From an uncultured bacterium (GTDB lineage Bacteria; Bipolaricaulota; Bipolaricaulia; UBA7950; UBA9294): DNA of 64,000 nucleotides. The translations under genes were made by a program, and so were the position numbers. Below are positions 9,144 through 18,193 of this stretch, in pieces. The notes below the pieces were generated by a model. That model saw only the letters and a list, made by a program, of their open reading frames with translations, was not told where the DNA came from and ran no database searches. The stretch spans positions 15,810-79,809 of the forward strand of contig CAIOGO010000021.1 of NCBI GenBank assembly GCA_903857865.1, written 5' to 3'. Each line of letters begins with the position of its first letter. Position 1 is the stretch's first letter.

Positions 9144-9276
9144 TCCCTCACCTCTAGGAGGGAGTATGGGCACCGGGTGGGGGAGCGTCAACCAAGCTCG
9201 GTGCTCCCGACGTGAGGCACGCCCCGCACCGCGATACAATCACCTCAAACACTCGAACGGAAACGAAGGGATGGCC

Positions 9277-10314
9277 ATGCCAGAGCTACGCCGTGGGCCC
9301 ACAAGCAACCGCTGGGTCATTGTCGCGCCGGAGCGCGCCAAGCGACCTTCCGACTTCGAGCGCAAGCCGGACCCCAAGGCCGTCGAGGGGAGGCCCGGCG
9401 CATGCCCGTTCTGCGCCGGGAATGAGCAGCTCACACCGCCGGAGATCTACCGCATTCCAGAGGGCGCGGGGTGGCGGGTTCGCGTTATCCCGAACAAGTT
9501 CCCCGCACTGCAGGACTACCACGAGCTGGGTCGCGAGTCCGTGGACGGGGTATTCGACCGCATGCACGGTGTGGGCGCGCACGAGATCGTCGTCGAGGCG
9601 CCTGACCACGCTCCGGGAATCGCCGACATGAGCGAGGAGCAGGTCAAGCTCATCATCGACACCTACATCGCCCGCCTTCAGGACCTCATGAAGAACCAAT
9701 GGTTCCGCTACATTCTCTTGTTCAAGAACCACGGGAAGGAAGCCGGCGCGTCGCTCGCTCATCCCCACTCTCAGATCATCGCCACGCCCATCGTGCCTCA
9801 AGAAGTGCGTAATTCGCTCGCCACCGCGCGCGCGTACTACGAGAAGAAGGAGCGTTGCCTCTACTGCGACGTCATGCTGAGCGAGATCCGAAGCGGCGAG
9901 CGCATCGTCGAGGAAGTCGACGGACACGTCGTCTGGGCGCCCTACGACTCTCGATTCCCGTTCGAGTTGGTGGTCTACCCGAAGACGCACTCTCACGACT
10001 TCACGACGCTCACAGCAGAACAGCGATTCGGTCTCGCGCGCACCTTGGTTCGCACGTTGGGCCGTCTCAAGTCGCTGCTCGGGGACGTGCCGTACAACTT
10101 CGTCCTCAAGACGACGCCCAATCCGGTGCACCGGCCGGGGCGACCGGGATATTGGTCGACCCTACCCTACGACTACCACTGGCGGATCGCCATCCTGCCG
10201 CGCTTGACCCAAGTGGCCGGCTTCGAGTGGGGCACTGGCTTCTACATCAACCCCATGCCGCCGGAAGATGCAGCTCGATACCTTCGCGAGGTGGAACTCC
10301 CCCAGGCCAGCTAG
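9277..10314 (+). CDS. galT: Galactose-1-phosphate uridylyltransferase family
   Basis: 345-residue HIT-superfamily nucleotidyltransferase. The catalytic HPHSQ sits in LAHPHSQIIATP, the zinc-binding CPFCAG is near residue 45, and a second cysteine pair CLYC is near 198. The family exchanges UMP between UDP-glucose and galactose-1-phosphate (Leloir pathway); some bacterial relatives act on other sugar phosphates. The ATG at 9277 is preferred over the one at 9271 because the purine-rich GAAGGG (9265-9270) abuts the first and is correctly spaced for the second. A TACAAT at about 9234 may be a -10 element. It converges on the aldolase gene. Confidence 0.88.
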   Translation: MPELRRGPTSNRWVIVAPERAKRPSDFERKPDPKAVEGRPGACPFCAGNEQLTPPEIYRIPEGAGWRVRVIPNKFPALQDYHELGRESVDGVFDRMHGVGAHEIVVEAPDHAPGIADMSEEQVKLIIDTYIARLQDLMKNQWFRYILLFKNHGKEAGASLAHPHSQIIATPIVPQEVRNSLATARAYYEKKERCLYCDVMLSEIRSGERIVEEVDGHVVWAPYDSRFPFELVVYPKTHSHDFTTLTAEQRFGLARTLVRTLGRLKSLLGDVPYNFVLKTTPNPVHRPGRPGYWSTLPYDYHWRIAILPRLTQVAGFEWGTGFYINPMPPEDAARYLREVELPQAS

Positions 10315-10338
10315 CTCCTGCGGCGGAGCTGGAGCTAG
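10311..10338. terminator. Inverted repeat joining two convergent stop codons
   Basis: CTAGCTCC at 10311-10318 pairs with GGAGCTAG at 10331-10338 (8 bp, 12-nt loop; an alternative 6-bp pairing uses the inner GGAGCT). Each arm contains one stop codon: galT TAG on plus and aldolase TAG on minus. There is no T-run, so a bidirectional terminator or mRNA 3' end stabiliser is only an inference. Confidence 0.4.
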
Positions 10339-11348
10339 CCCGCGTCCGCCGTGCCCTCGATCGCCTGCGCGTGCCCCGCGCTGCCCGCCTGCGCAAGAAG
10401 CTCGCCGGCGATCCACTTGATCCGTTCCTGGACGGCGCGTCCGGCAACACGCGGGTCGAACAGCTTCTTGTTTGGACTCCAATCGCTCTTCGAGAACAGG
10501 TCCACGACGTCGTCCTCCACTCCCGCCGGCGGGACGATGGCGGCTGCATTCTTGACGTAGAACTCGCACGCCGTGCGGCTGTAGACGTATTGGTAGTGGG
10601 TGTCTTTGTTCAGCTTGCAGATTCCGTAGCGGATCGCGTCCTTCACCTGGTGGAGCAACAGGCCCGACGAACCGTGCAGGACGAGCGGCGTGTCCAAGCC
10701 GGCTGCGCGAAGCTTCGTTTGGATCGCCTGTGCCAGATCGACGCGCAGCTGGATGGTGCGCCCTTTCGAGACGCCGTGCTCGGTCCCGATCGAGATCGCC
10801 AGGAGATCGGCGCCCGAGGCGTTTACGAACTCCACCGCCTCGTCGGGGTGCGTGTAGAAAGCGTCGTCCGACGCGATCTCGTCCTCGACGCCGCGGATCT
10901 TGCCAAGCTCCGCCTCGACAAGAGTGCCGCTCCCTTTGGCCATCCGGACAACCTCGCGGCTGATCCGGACATTCTCGTCGAAGCTCTCGTCCGACGCGTC
11001 GATCATGATCGACGAGACCAGGCGCTCGCGGATCGCGGTCTCGATGAGGTCCATCTCCTTGGTCGTGAAGTGGTCCAGGTTGACGAACACGCCCATCGGC
11101 CGCTTCGCCGCGAGCTCACGAACGAGCCCGCACATCGCGCGCATCCCGGCCAGCTTGTCGCCCCCGCCGGCGAACTTCGCAGCCCCCGGGCTGATCTGGA
11201 CGAGAAGATCCGACATCGCCTCGCTGTATGCGTCCAGGAGACCGATGAACGTGTTCGGCTCGGCGATGTTGTTCGCCATGTAGGCGTATCCGCCGCGCTG
11301 AGCTCGACGGTACGCTTCTTTCAGCGCGCTTCCTCCAAGAAACGGCAT
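10335..11348 (-). CDS. Class II fructose-bisphosphate aldolase family
   Basis: 337-residue zinc-dependent ketose-bisphosphate aldolase, splitting fructose-1,6-bisphosphate to DHAP and glyceraldehyde-3-phosphate. Metal and substrate motifs appear in order: NLDHF (first zinc His), MIDASDESFDENV, AELGKIRGVED, the second zinc His in GTEHGVSKG and the third in LVLHGSSG. Length fits the FbaA-like group. The ATG at 11348 follows GGGGAGGTGG with 6-nt spacing, so the upstream in-frame extension to 11366 is unlikely. It is divergent from transketolase, and both serve lower sugar-phosphate metabolism. Specificity for fructose over tagatose bisphosphate cannot be decided by eye. Confidence 0.85.
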   Translation of the reverse strand: MPFLGGSALKEAYRRAQRGGYAYMANNIAEPNTFIGLLDAYSEAMSDLLVQISPGAAKFAGGGDKLAGMRAMCGLVRELAAKRPMGVFVNLDHFTTKEMDLIETAIRERLVSSIMIDASDESFDENVRISREVVRMAKGSGTLVEAELGKIRGVEDEIASDDAFYTHPDEAVEFVNASGADLLAISIGTEHGVSKGRTIQLRVDLAQAIQTKLRAAGLDTPLVLHGSSGLLLHQVKDAIRYGICKLNKDTHYQYVYSRTACEFYVKNAAAIVPPAGVEDDVVDLFSKSDWSPNKKLFDPRVAGRAVQERIKWIAGELLAQAGSAGHAQAIEGTADAG

Positions 11349-11505
11349 GCTGCGCCACCTCCCCAAGCGTCGCTCGTGGAGCGACGGGCCAGTTTACTTC
11401 GAACGCAGGATAGGGCAAAGCCAGCCCCTCCTTGACAAGCGCAATCGCGCTGAGGGAAAGTGTCGCACGCAAGCGAAGCTACATCTATGATCTAGGGGGC
11501 ACCTC

Positions 11506-13560
11506 ATGGCGAGACAGGAAGCGCTCGATGGGCGATGCGTCAACGCGTTGCGATTCCTCGCGGTGGACGCAGTGGAACAGGCGAACTCCGGACACCCGGG
11601 CCTTCCACTAGGGGCCGCGCCGGCCGCCCACGTCCTCTGGTCGCGCGTTCTCCGGCACGACCCTCACGACCCGCAGTGGCCCGACCGCGACCGCTTCGTC
11701 CTCTCCGCCGGGCACGGCTCGGCACTCCTCTACGCCCTCCTTCACGTCTTCGGCTACGACGTGCCGCTGTCGGACGTGAAGGCGTTCCGCCAGTGGGGCA
11801 GTCGCGCGCCCGGGCATCCCGAGCGCACGGTCACGCCGGGAGTTGAGGTGACCACCGGCCCGCTAGGCCAGGGCCTGGCCAACGCGGTCGGCCTGGCGAT
11901 CGCCGAGCGCCATCTCGCCGCGACGTTCAACCGCCCGGGACACGAGATCGTCGACCACCGCACGTTCGTCCTCGCCGGCGACGGCGACTTCATGGAGGGC
12001 ATCTCCTACGAGGCGTGCGCCCTGGCCGGCCACCTGCGCCTCGGTCGTCTGATTGTCCTCTACGACTCCAACGACATCTGCCTCGCCGGCTCAACCAACC
12101 TGTCCACGTCGGAGGACACGGCCGCTCGCTTCGCGGCCGCCGGCTGGAACGTGCAGGCTGTGCCCGACGGCAACGATCTCGCGGCCATCGAACGGGCTCT
12201 GTGCTCCGCAACAGAGGCCGACGATCGCCCGTCGCTCATCATCGTCAAGACGGTCATCGGGTACGGAGCACCGACGAAGCAGAATACGTTCGGCGCACAC
12301 GGCGCACCGCTCGGGCCGGAGGAGGTCGCCGCCGCGAAGCGCGCCCTCGGTTGGCCCGAGTCGCCGGCCTTCCTCGTGCCCGATGACGTACACCAACGTT
12401 TCGTCGACCTCGCCAGGCGGGGATCCGCCGCGCACGACGACTGGAACCATCGGTTCGACGGCTATCGCCGCGCGTTCCCGGGCTTGGCCGCGGAATTCGA
12501 GCGCAGACTCTCAGGCCGGCTTCCCGAAGGCTGGGACGCCGAACTCCCGACGTTCCCCGCCGATCCCGAGGGACTCGCGACGCGCAAAGCCTCGGAGACC
12601 ATTCTCCAAGCGGTAGCCGCCGCCGTGCCGGAGTTGCTCGGCGGCTCGGCCGATCTGAATCCCTCTACGCTGACGGCGCTCAAGGGGCGTAGCGACTTCG
12701 AAGCTCCCGGCGGCCGCCCCGCCGATGCCCAAGGGGCCGTCGGGCCCGAATGGGGCTACGGCGGACGCAATCTTCACTTCGGCGTGCGCGAACACGCGAT
12801 GGGAGCCATCTCGAACGGCCTCGCCGCGCACGGCGGCGTTCTTCCCTACGCGTCCACGTTCCTCGTCTTCTCCGACTACTTGCGACCCGCACTGCGGGTC
12901 GCCGCACTCGCCGACTACCGGACGATCTTCGCGTTCACGCACGACAGCATCGCCGTCGGCGAGGACGGTCCGACGCACCAGCCGGTCGAGCACATCATGA
13001 GCCTGCGCCTGATCCCGAACCTCGTCGTCCTGCGGCCGGCTGACGCCAACGAGACCGTCGAGGCCTGGCGGCTGGCCGTCGAGCGCGTCGGCGGCCCCAC
13101 CGTGCTCGTCTTGTCGCGGCAGGCGTTGCCGACGCTCGACCGCACGCAGCTCGCGCCGGCAAGCGGCGTTCGCCGCGGCGCGTACGTGCTGTGGGACACA
13201 GCCCCATCGCCCGAGCTCATCCTGATCGCGTCGGGCTCGGAGGTCGCACTCACCCTTGATGCCGCGCGCCGACTCGCCTCCGAAGGCATCCGTACTCGCG
13301 TCGTGTCGATGCCAAGCTGGGAGCTGTTCGAGCAGCAGCCCGAGGCGTATCGCACCAGCGTGCTCCCGCCGGCCGTATCCGCGAGGGTCGCCATCGAAGC
13401 GGGCCGGACGCTAGGTTGGGATCGCTACGTCGGCGCGCGCGGCCAGGTTGTCGGCGTCGATCGATTCGGAGCCAGCGCGCCAGGTCCCGAGGTCGCGGCG
13501 CGCCTCGGCCTCACTCCAGAAACGATCGTGCGACGCGCGCAGGACATCCTCGAACGCTAG
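11506..13560 (+). CDS. tkt: Transketolase
   Basis: 684-residue full-length transketolase, moving two-carbon units in the pentose phosphate pathway with thiamine diphosphate. The N-terminal domain has [10 protein letters not shown] and the TPP motif [13 protein letters not shown]; the central domain has [14 protein letters not shown] and [20 protein letters not shown], all typical; a C-terminal domain follows. AGGGGGC precedes the ATG by about 6 nt, and a TATGAT at 11485 could be a -10 box. An MFS gene follows after 18 bp. Since the pgl gene elsewhere in the window is broken, this may feed the non-oxidative branch. Confidence 0.96.
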   Translation: MARQEALDGRCVNALRFLAVDAVEQANSGHPGLPLGAAPAAHVLWSRVLRHDPHDPQWPDRDRFVLSAGHGSALLYALLHVFGYDVPLSDVKAFRQWGSRAPGHPERTVTPGVEVTTGPLGQGLANAVGLAIAERHLAATFNRPGHEIVDHRTFVLAGDGDFMEGISYEACALAGHLRLGRLIVLYDSNDICLAGSTNLSTSEDTAARFAAAGWNVQAVPDGNDLAAIERALCSATEADDRPSLIIVKTVIGYGAPTKQNTFGAHGAPLGPEEVAAAKRALGWPESPAFLVPDDVHQRFVDLARRGSAAHDDWNHRFDGYRRAFPGLAAEFERRLSGRLPEGWDAELPTFPADPEGLATRKASETILQAVAAAVPELLGGSADLNPSTLTALKGRSDFEAPGGRPADAQGAVGPEWGYGGRNLHFGVREHAMGAISNGLAAHGGVLPYASTFLVFSDYLRPALRVAALADYRTIFAFTHDSIAVGEDGPTHQPVEHIMSLRLIPNLVVLRPADANETVEAWRLAVERVGGPTVLVLSRQALPTLDRTQLAPASGVRRGAYVLWDTAPSPELILIASGSEVALTLDAARRLASEGIRTRVVSMPSWELFEQQPEAYRTSVLPPAVSARVAIEAGRTLGWDRYVGARGQVVGVDRFGASAPGPEVAARLGLTPETIVRRAQDILER

Positions 13561-13578
13561 CCCACCCGGGAGGTGGAC

Positions 13579-14820
13579 ATGATCCGCGCCTACGCGTCCG
13601 CGATCCGTGAGTTCTCGTCGAACGCCCGCCTGTACCTCGCGACTTCGCTTCTCGTGGGGTTCGGCACCGGGCTGCTGTACCTATTCTTCAACCTCTACGT
13701 CCTATCGCTCGGCTACGACCAGGCGTTCGTCGGCCTCCTCGCGAGCTTGCCCGCTCTCGTGACCGCGGCCGCCGCGGTGCCCGCGGGGCTTCTCCTGCCG
13801 CGCCTGGGCTTCCGGCGGGCGCTGACGATCGGACTCGCCATCTCCGCCATAGCGCAAGTCGCCTGGGTCCTCTACCCGACACGGCCCGTCCTGGTCGCGG
13901 CGGCGATCGTCTCGGGGTTGGGAACTGTCCTCCTGTCGATCGTCTCGTCGCCGCTCCTCGTGACGGTGAGCAACGAGAAGACGAGGACGCACCTATTCGG
14001 CGTTCAGTTCGCGCTCAACACGTTCGCCACCGTCGTGGCGAGCTTCCTTGGCGGGCACCTCACCAAGTACCTCGGCGCCGGGACCGCAGGCACGAGCGCG
14101 GGGTATCGCGGGGTGTTGCTCGTCGCGATGGCCGTGACCCTGGCGGCCTTCCTGCCCATCGCCCGCCTGCGGGGAATGGCTCCCGCGGCCGCCGCGGAGC
14201 GGCCTGCACGTGGACACTGGCGGCCCTACCGGCCCCTGCTCGCGAAGCTCCTCGCCGTACAACTCGTCGCGTCTCTCGGCGCGGGGATGACGATGCCGTT
14301 CCTCAACGTGTTCTTCCACCTCCGCTTCCATGTCTCCGACGCCCTCCTCGGCTCGATGTTCGCGCTGTCCTCGCTCCTAATGGGGTTCGCCGGCATCGTC
14401 GCGCCGTGGGCCGCGGGCAAGCTTGGCAAGGTGCGCGCCATCGTCTTGAGTCAGGCCCTGTCGATTCCACTCCTTCTAGCAATGGGTCTCGCTCCCGTCT
14501 TCGGCGCGTCAGCAGGCAGCTTCCTCGTTCGGACAGCGCTGATGAACATGAGCGCGCCCTTGTTCGCCGCCTACTCGATGGGCATCGTCCCGACCCACGT
14601 CCGGCCACTCGCGGCCAGTCTCCTCATGCTCGCCTGGAACGGCGGGTGGGCGATCTCCGCCTGGATCAGCGGCCGCGTTCAAGTGGCCGCGGGGTTCACG
14701 CCGCTCTTTCTGATCACAGCGACGCTCTACTCCGCCTCGATCGTGATGACGTACGTCATCTTCCACAACGTCGAAGAGTCGACCGAGGCGGAACACGCGG
14801 CGGCGCAGCTGCGCGAGTAG
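13579..14820 (+). CDS. MFS transporter, substrate unknown
   Basis: About 413-residue major facilitator protein with roughly 12 hydrophobic segments in two halves, separated by a cytoplasmic loop near residues 195-215 (AAAAERPARGHW). The first loop holds LLPRLGFRRAL, a weak match to the MFS loop 2-3 motif. The ATG at 13579 has GGGAGGTGG 3-10 nt upstream; an in-frame GTG at 13573 overlaps that binding site. It lies 18 bp after tkt and is probably co-transcribed. Substrate cannot be inferred; sugar or drug export are both possible. Confidence 0.85.
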   Translation: MIRAYASAIREFSSNARLYLATSLLVGFGTGLLYLFFNLYVLSLGYDQAFVGLLASLPALVTAAAAVPAGLLLPRLGFRRALTIGLAISAIAQVAWVLYPTRPVLVAAAIVSGLGTVLLSIVSSPLLVTVSNEKTRTHLFGVQFALNTFATVVASFLGGHLTKYLGAGTAGTSAGYRGVLLVAMAVTLAAFLPIARLRGMAPAAAAERPARGHWRPYRPLLAKLLAVQLVASLGAGMTMPFLNVFFHLRFHVSDALLGSMFALSSLLMGFAGIVAPWAAGKLGKVRAIVLSQALSIPLLLAMGLAPVFGASAGSFLVRTALMNMSAPLFAAYSMGIVPTHVRPLAASLLMLAWNGGWAISAWISGRVQVAAGFTPLFLITATLYSASIVMTYVIFHNVEESTEAEHAAAQLRE

Positions 14821-14852
14821 TCGAGGATAAGCTCCTGAACAGCCGCTCCTGG

Positions 14853-15848
14853 TTAGTTGCGTGCGGCGTCGACTGCTGGAGGCAGCGCGTCGGGCGTCGG
14901 GATGGGTGCCAAAACGAAGCGCCCGATCCCACGATAGCGCGCGTAGCGCCGAGCCAGGAGCTCGTTCGCCGGCAACGCCGAGAGTTCACTCAAACGCCGC
15001 ACGATCTCTGTCTTGAGCGCGTCGGCGGTCTTGCCGAAATCCTTGTGGGCGCCTCCCAGCGGCTCGGGGACGATGCCATCGATGAGACCAAGAGCCAACA
15101 GCCGCTCGGCCGTCAGCTGCAGGGCGGCAGCCGCATCCTTCGCCTTGTCCTTGTCCTTCCATAAGATGGACGCCGCGCCCTCGGGCGTGATCACCGAGAA
15201 GATGGCGTTCTCAAGCATCACGATGCAGTCCGCAAGACCGATGGCCAGCGCCCCGCCTGAGCCGCCCTCGCCGATGACGACGGCGATCGTCGGGACGCGC
15301 ACTCCGGCCATCGCCTGGAGGCTCTCGGCGATCGTCGCTCCGACGTTCTGCTCCTCCGCCTCGAGGCCCGGATACGCGCCCGGCGTGTCGATCATCGAGA
15401 TGAGGGGGAAACGGAAGCGGTCGGCCAACTCGATCGCGCGCCGCGCCTTGCGGAACCCCTGCGGACGCGGCATCCCGAAGAACCGCTCCTTGTTCTCCTC
15501 GGTCGTCCGCCCCTTCTGCTGGGCCAACACAACGACCGGCCGGCCGTCGAGACGCGCCAGCCCGGCAAGGAGCGCGCGATCGTCGCCCGTGACTCGGTCT
15601 CCCCGTAGCTCGTAGAACCCCTCGAAGACCGTCTCGAGGTAATCGAGGGAGTAGGGTCTCTTCGGGTGCCGCGCGAGCTTCACGCGCTCCCAGTCGTTCA
15701 GGTTCTCGTAGAGCTTGCGGCGAAGGTGTTGCAGCTTTTCTTCCAGCCGCGCGATCTCCTTCGACAAGTCGATGCCCTCGACGGCGTTCAGTTGGCGCAG
15801 CTCCTCGATCTTCGCCTCGAGCAGATCCAGCGTGCGTTCGTCGCTCAT
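14853..15848 (-). CDS. accA: Acetyl-CoA carboxylase carboxyltransferase, alpha subunit
   Basis: 331-residue AccA, half of the carboxyltransferase that moves CO2 from biotin to acetyl-CoA for fatty acid synthesis. The N-terminal coiled segment (about 1-45) is followed by the crotonase-fold core with SMIDTPGAYPG and GEGGSGGALAIG, which form the oxyanion and acyl-CoA site. It overlaps accD as ATGA, so translation is probably coupled. Biotin carboxylase and the biotin carrier protein are not in this window. Confidence 0.96.
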   Translation of the reverse strand: MSDERTLDLLEAKIEELRQLNAVEGIDLSKEIARLEEKLQHLRRKLYENLNDWERVKLARHPKRPYSLDYLETVFEGFYELRGDRVTGDDRALLAGLARLDGRPVVVLAQQKGRTTEENKERFFGMPRPQGFRKARRAIELADRFRFPLISMIDTPGAYPGLEAEEQNVGATIAESLQAMAGVRVPTIAVVIGEGGSGGALAIGLADCIVMLENAIFSVITPEGAASILWKDKDKAKDAAAALQLTAERLLALGLIDGIVPEPLGGAHKDFGKTADALKTEIVRRLSELSALPANELLARRYARYRGIGRFVLAPIPTPDALPPAVDAARN

Positions 15849-16687
15849 CGGACCCCCGCGAAGAAGCCGAGGGCAAGGGCAAGCTCGGCGCGCAGATCCT
15901 CGCGCCGCACGACGCGATCGATCTGCCCACGTTCGAGAGCGAACGTCTCCGTCTGGAAGTGAGCCGGAAGCTCCTGCGCGATCGTTTGCTGGATGACCCG
16001 ACGCCCGGCGAATCCGATCAGCGCGCCCTTCTCGGCGATGAGGATGTCACCGAGCGAGGCAATCGACGCTTGGACGCCACCCGATGTCGGGTACGTCATG
16101 ACCGAGACAAACGGCAGCCCGGCCTCGGCGAGGCGCCGCCGTACGGTGACCGTCTTTGCCATCTGCAGGAGTGAGAACATGCCTTCCTGAATGCGCGCAC
16201 CGCCGGACGACGACACGAGGACGAACGCACGCCGTTCGGCCATCGCCGCCTCCATGGCGCGGCAGATGTGCTCCCCCATCACAGACCCCATGCTGCCACC
16301 GATGAAGCGGAAATCCATGACTCCGAGGATGAGGGGGACCCCCTCGATCGTTCCGCGACCGATCACGATCGCATCCGAGAGCGACGTCTTCTCCTGCGCC
16401 TCGCGCAAGCGCTCGCGGTAGGGCTGGCTATCGACAAACGCGAGCGGATCGTCCGTGACGATTCGCTCCGTCAGATCCTCGAACGAACCGGGATCGACGA
16501 GCGAGTCGATCCGCTCCGCCGCCGTGAGGAAGAAGTACTCCCCGCAGCTCGGGCAGACGTTGTTGTTCTCGCGAACCCGCCGTTTGAACACGAGCTCGCC
16601 GCACGCCTTGCACTTCATCCACAGGCTGTCGTCCGCCTCGCGGTCGACGCGAATCCTCAAGTATTGGCGCTCTTTGAACAAGGACAA
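15845..16687 (-). CDS. accD: Acetyl-CoA carboxylase carboxyltransferase, beta subunit
   Basis: 280-residue AccD. The zinc ribbon is CKAC (about residues 26-29) and CPSC (about 45-48), followed by the carboxyltransferase core with GSMGSVMGEH, SSSGGARIQEG and TYPTSGGVQAS. The start is TTG at 16687, three bases after the DUF502 stop; its ribosome binding site GGGAGGGGGG is inside the end of that gene, so the two are probably coupled. The C-terminal FFAGVR tail runs into accA. Confidence 0.95.
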   Translation of the reverse strand: MSLFKERQYLRIRVDREADDSLWMKCKACGELVFKRRVRENNNVCPSCGEYFFLTAAERIDSLVDPGSFEDLTERIVTDDPLAFVDSQPYRERLREAQEKTSLSDAIVIGRGTIEGVPLILGVMDFRFIGGSMGSVMGEHICRAMEAAMAERRAFVLVSSSGGARIQEGMFSLLQMAKTVTVRRRLAEAGLPFVSVMTYPTSGGVQASIASLGDILIAEKGALIGFAGRRVIQQTIAQELPAHFQTETFALERGQIDRVVRREDLRAELALALGFFAGVR

Positions 16688-16690
16688 CGC

Positions 16691-17404
16691 TTACCCCCCC
16701 TCCCGCCCTCGCCGCGCGCGGGCGCTGCGCCACCGGGCCAGAACGCCGGGCCGCCCTTTCCGGGACGCCCGCTTCTCGCCGGCCGCGAAGCCTCCCGTAA
16801 GCACCGACCCGCTCGAGACAAACATCGAGATCGCGTCCTCGACGGGCATGTCCAGATGCCTTACCAGCCGCCTCGGCACGACGAACAGCCGGCCGCTCAA
16901 CGGGTTGGGGACGTTCGGCAGGTAGACGACGACGCACTCTTCGCCGACGGCGTCCTGCAGCTTGCGAGGATTCTCGTGGGTCACAACGCCGATAGCATAC
17001 GTCCCCGGCTGCGGAAACTCTAACAGGACGACTTGCTTGAACGCGCTCGTTCGGTCCTTACCGAGCAGCGCGCCCACGAACTGCTTGAACGTCCCGAACA
17101 TCTTCCGCACGCCGGGCACGGCGAAGAACAGGCGCTCGAAGTAGTACTGCAGCGTCCGCCCGAGGAAGTTCCGCGTGATGATTCCGACGAGCAGGACGAG
17201 CACGATGAGGAGGATGATCCCGAGCCCGGGAATCTGGCGACCGACCGCTCGCTCGATCGCATCGCCGGCCGGACGACCTCGTCCGAACAGGCCGTCGAGC
17301 GCCGCGTACAAGACCCACAGAATGTAGACGGTAGCACCGATCGGCAGGATGGCCAGGAGCCCACTCACGAAGGTCGCGCGCAGCCAGACGAGGAATCTCT
17401 TCAT
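16691..17404 (-). CDS. DUF502 family membrane protein
   Basis: About 237-residue DUF502 protein with two strong transmembrane segments (about residues 8-30 and 60-85) and a soluble C-terminal domain containing the family's VYLPNVPNPLSGRL and SSGSVL motifs. Function is unknown; plant homologues are membrane proteins (LIKE COV). The ATG at 17404 gives MKRFLVWLR, the usual family start; an upstream in-frame extension passes into a tandem repeat. It is the first gene of the DUF502-accD-accA run. The C-terminus is very basic (RARRGREGG). Confidence 0.88.
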   Translation of the reverse strand: MKRFLVWLRATFVSGLLAILPIGATVYILWVLYAALDGLFGRGRPAGDAIERAVGRQIPGLGIILLIVLVLLVGIITRNFLGRTLQYYFERLFFAVPGVRKMFGTFKQFVGALLGKDRTSAFKQVVLLEFPQPGTYAIGVVTHENPRKLQDAVGEECVVVYLPNVPNPLSGRLFVVPRRLVRHLDMPVEDAISMFVSSGSVLTGGFAAGEKRASRKGRPGVLARWRSARARRGREGG

Positions 17405-17443
17405 CCCACCCCACTCTGAAGTCGCCGGCGGCGCGCCCGGCAT

Positions 17444-17547
17444 TCGACGCGCCGCGCACCGGATTATGCGGTCGCCCAGCGCTCGACGCGCCGCGCACCG
17501 GACTATGCGGTCGCCCAGCGCTCGACGCGCCGCGCACCGGATTATAG
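17444..17547. repeat. 39-bp tandem repeat, about 2.7 copies, in divergent promoter region
   Basis: Copies start at 17444, 17483 and 17522 with near-identical sequence (TCGACGCGCCGCGCACCGGA core); the third ends early. On the minus strand each unit carries a -10-like hexamer: CATAAT, CATAGT, and TATAAT in the copy farthest from DUF502. The array lies between the DUF502 start (17404) and the lytic transglycosylase start (17569). It may multiply promoter elements for the DUF502-acc operon, or be a neutral expansion. Confidence 0.85.
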
Positions 17548-17556
17548 GGATTCCCG

Positions 17557-17568
17557 TATGATGGGAAC
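17557..17568 (+). promoter_or_regulatory. -10-like TATGAT close to the lytic transglycosylase start
   Basis: TATGAT at 17557-17562 ends only 6 nt before the ATG at 17569, and no clear Shine-Dalgarno sequence is present between them. This spacing would give a leaderless transcript. It is an inference from sequence alone; the motif could be chance. Confidence 0.3.
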
Positions 17569-18123
17569 ATGAACCGGCGGCGAGCGCGCATCCTACGGAC
17601 TGGCGTATTCGCCCTGGCCGCCGTCGCCTGTATCTACGCTGCCGCCCTAGGCCTGCGTATCCTGTACCCCGTCGACGACCTCGACCGGGTCCGCTCCCAC
17701 GCCGAGGCCGCCGGCCTCGACCCGGCCCTGGTGTGCGCCGTCGCGCGCGCCGAGAGCCGTTTCCACGCGGACGCCGTGTCGCCGCGCGGCGCCGTCGGCC
17801 TGATGCAGATCATGCCGGACACCGCGACCTGGATCGCCGACCGCCTTGACGTGAGCGCGTTCGACCTCCACGACGCGGAGACGAACCTCCGCTTCGGCAC
17901 GTGGTACCTCCGCTACCTGATCGACCGCTTCGGCAACCTCAACCTGGCCCTCGCCGCGTACAACGCCGGGCCGACGCGCGTCGACCGCTGGCTGGCCGAA
18001 GGGGCGACCGCCTTTCCCGAGACGGCGACCTACGTGACGCGCGTCCTCCGCGCGGTGCCCGTGTATCGCTTTGTTTTCAGCATCCCGATCCTTCTCCAGG
18101 TCACACCCTCGCTACCGATCTAG
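17569..18123 (+). CDS. Lytic transglycosylase (SLT domain), membrane-anchored
   Basis: 184-residue protein with one N-terminal hydrophobic segment (about residues 10-33), a signal anchor or signal peptide, then an SLT/lysozyme-fold domain. The catalytic glutamate is E62 in ARAESRF, with GLMQIMP (77-83) and AYNAGP (about 128-133) completing the family 1 pattern. It cleaves peptidoglycan glycan strands in the periplasm to form anhydromuropeptides, for wall turnover or insertion of large complexes. It is short but the domain is complete. It stands alone between a repeat-rich promoter region and acs. Confidence 0.92.
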   Translation: MNRRRARILRTGVFALAAVACIYAAALGLRILYPVDDLDRVRSHAEAAGLDPALVCAVARAESRFHADAVSPRGAVGLMQIMPDTATWIADRLDVSAFDLHDAETNLRFGTWYLRYLIDRFGNLNLALAAYNAGPTRVDRWLAEGATAFPETATYVTRVLRAVPVYRFVFSIPILLQVTPSLPI

Positions 18124-18125
18124 CG

Positions 18126-18154
18126 TTGCAGCGTCCAGGTCGTTCGGCTAGCAT
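18126..18154 (+). promoter_or_regulatory. Probable sigma-70-type promoter of acs
   Basis: TTGCAG at 18126-18131 and TAGCAT at 18149-18154 are separated by 17 nt. A 5' leader of about 35 nt to the GTG at 18194 contains the strong AGGAGG binding site. Confidence 0.6.
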
Positions 18155-18193
18155 CAAACTCACTTTTCACACCGTGCAACAGGAGGTCCAAAC

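Noticed and set aside
11431-11436. TTGACA as a transketolase -35 box
   Set aside because: The nearest good -10 (TATGAT at 11485) is about 50 nt away, far outside usable spacing.
17444-17547. CRISPR-like array
   Set aside because: The units are contiguous tandem copies with no unique spacers and no cas genes nearby.
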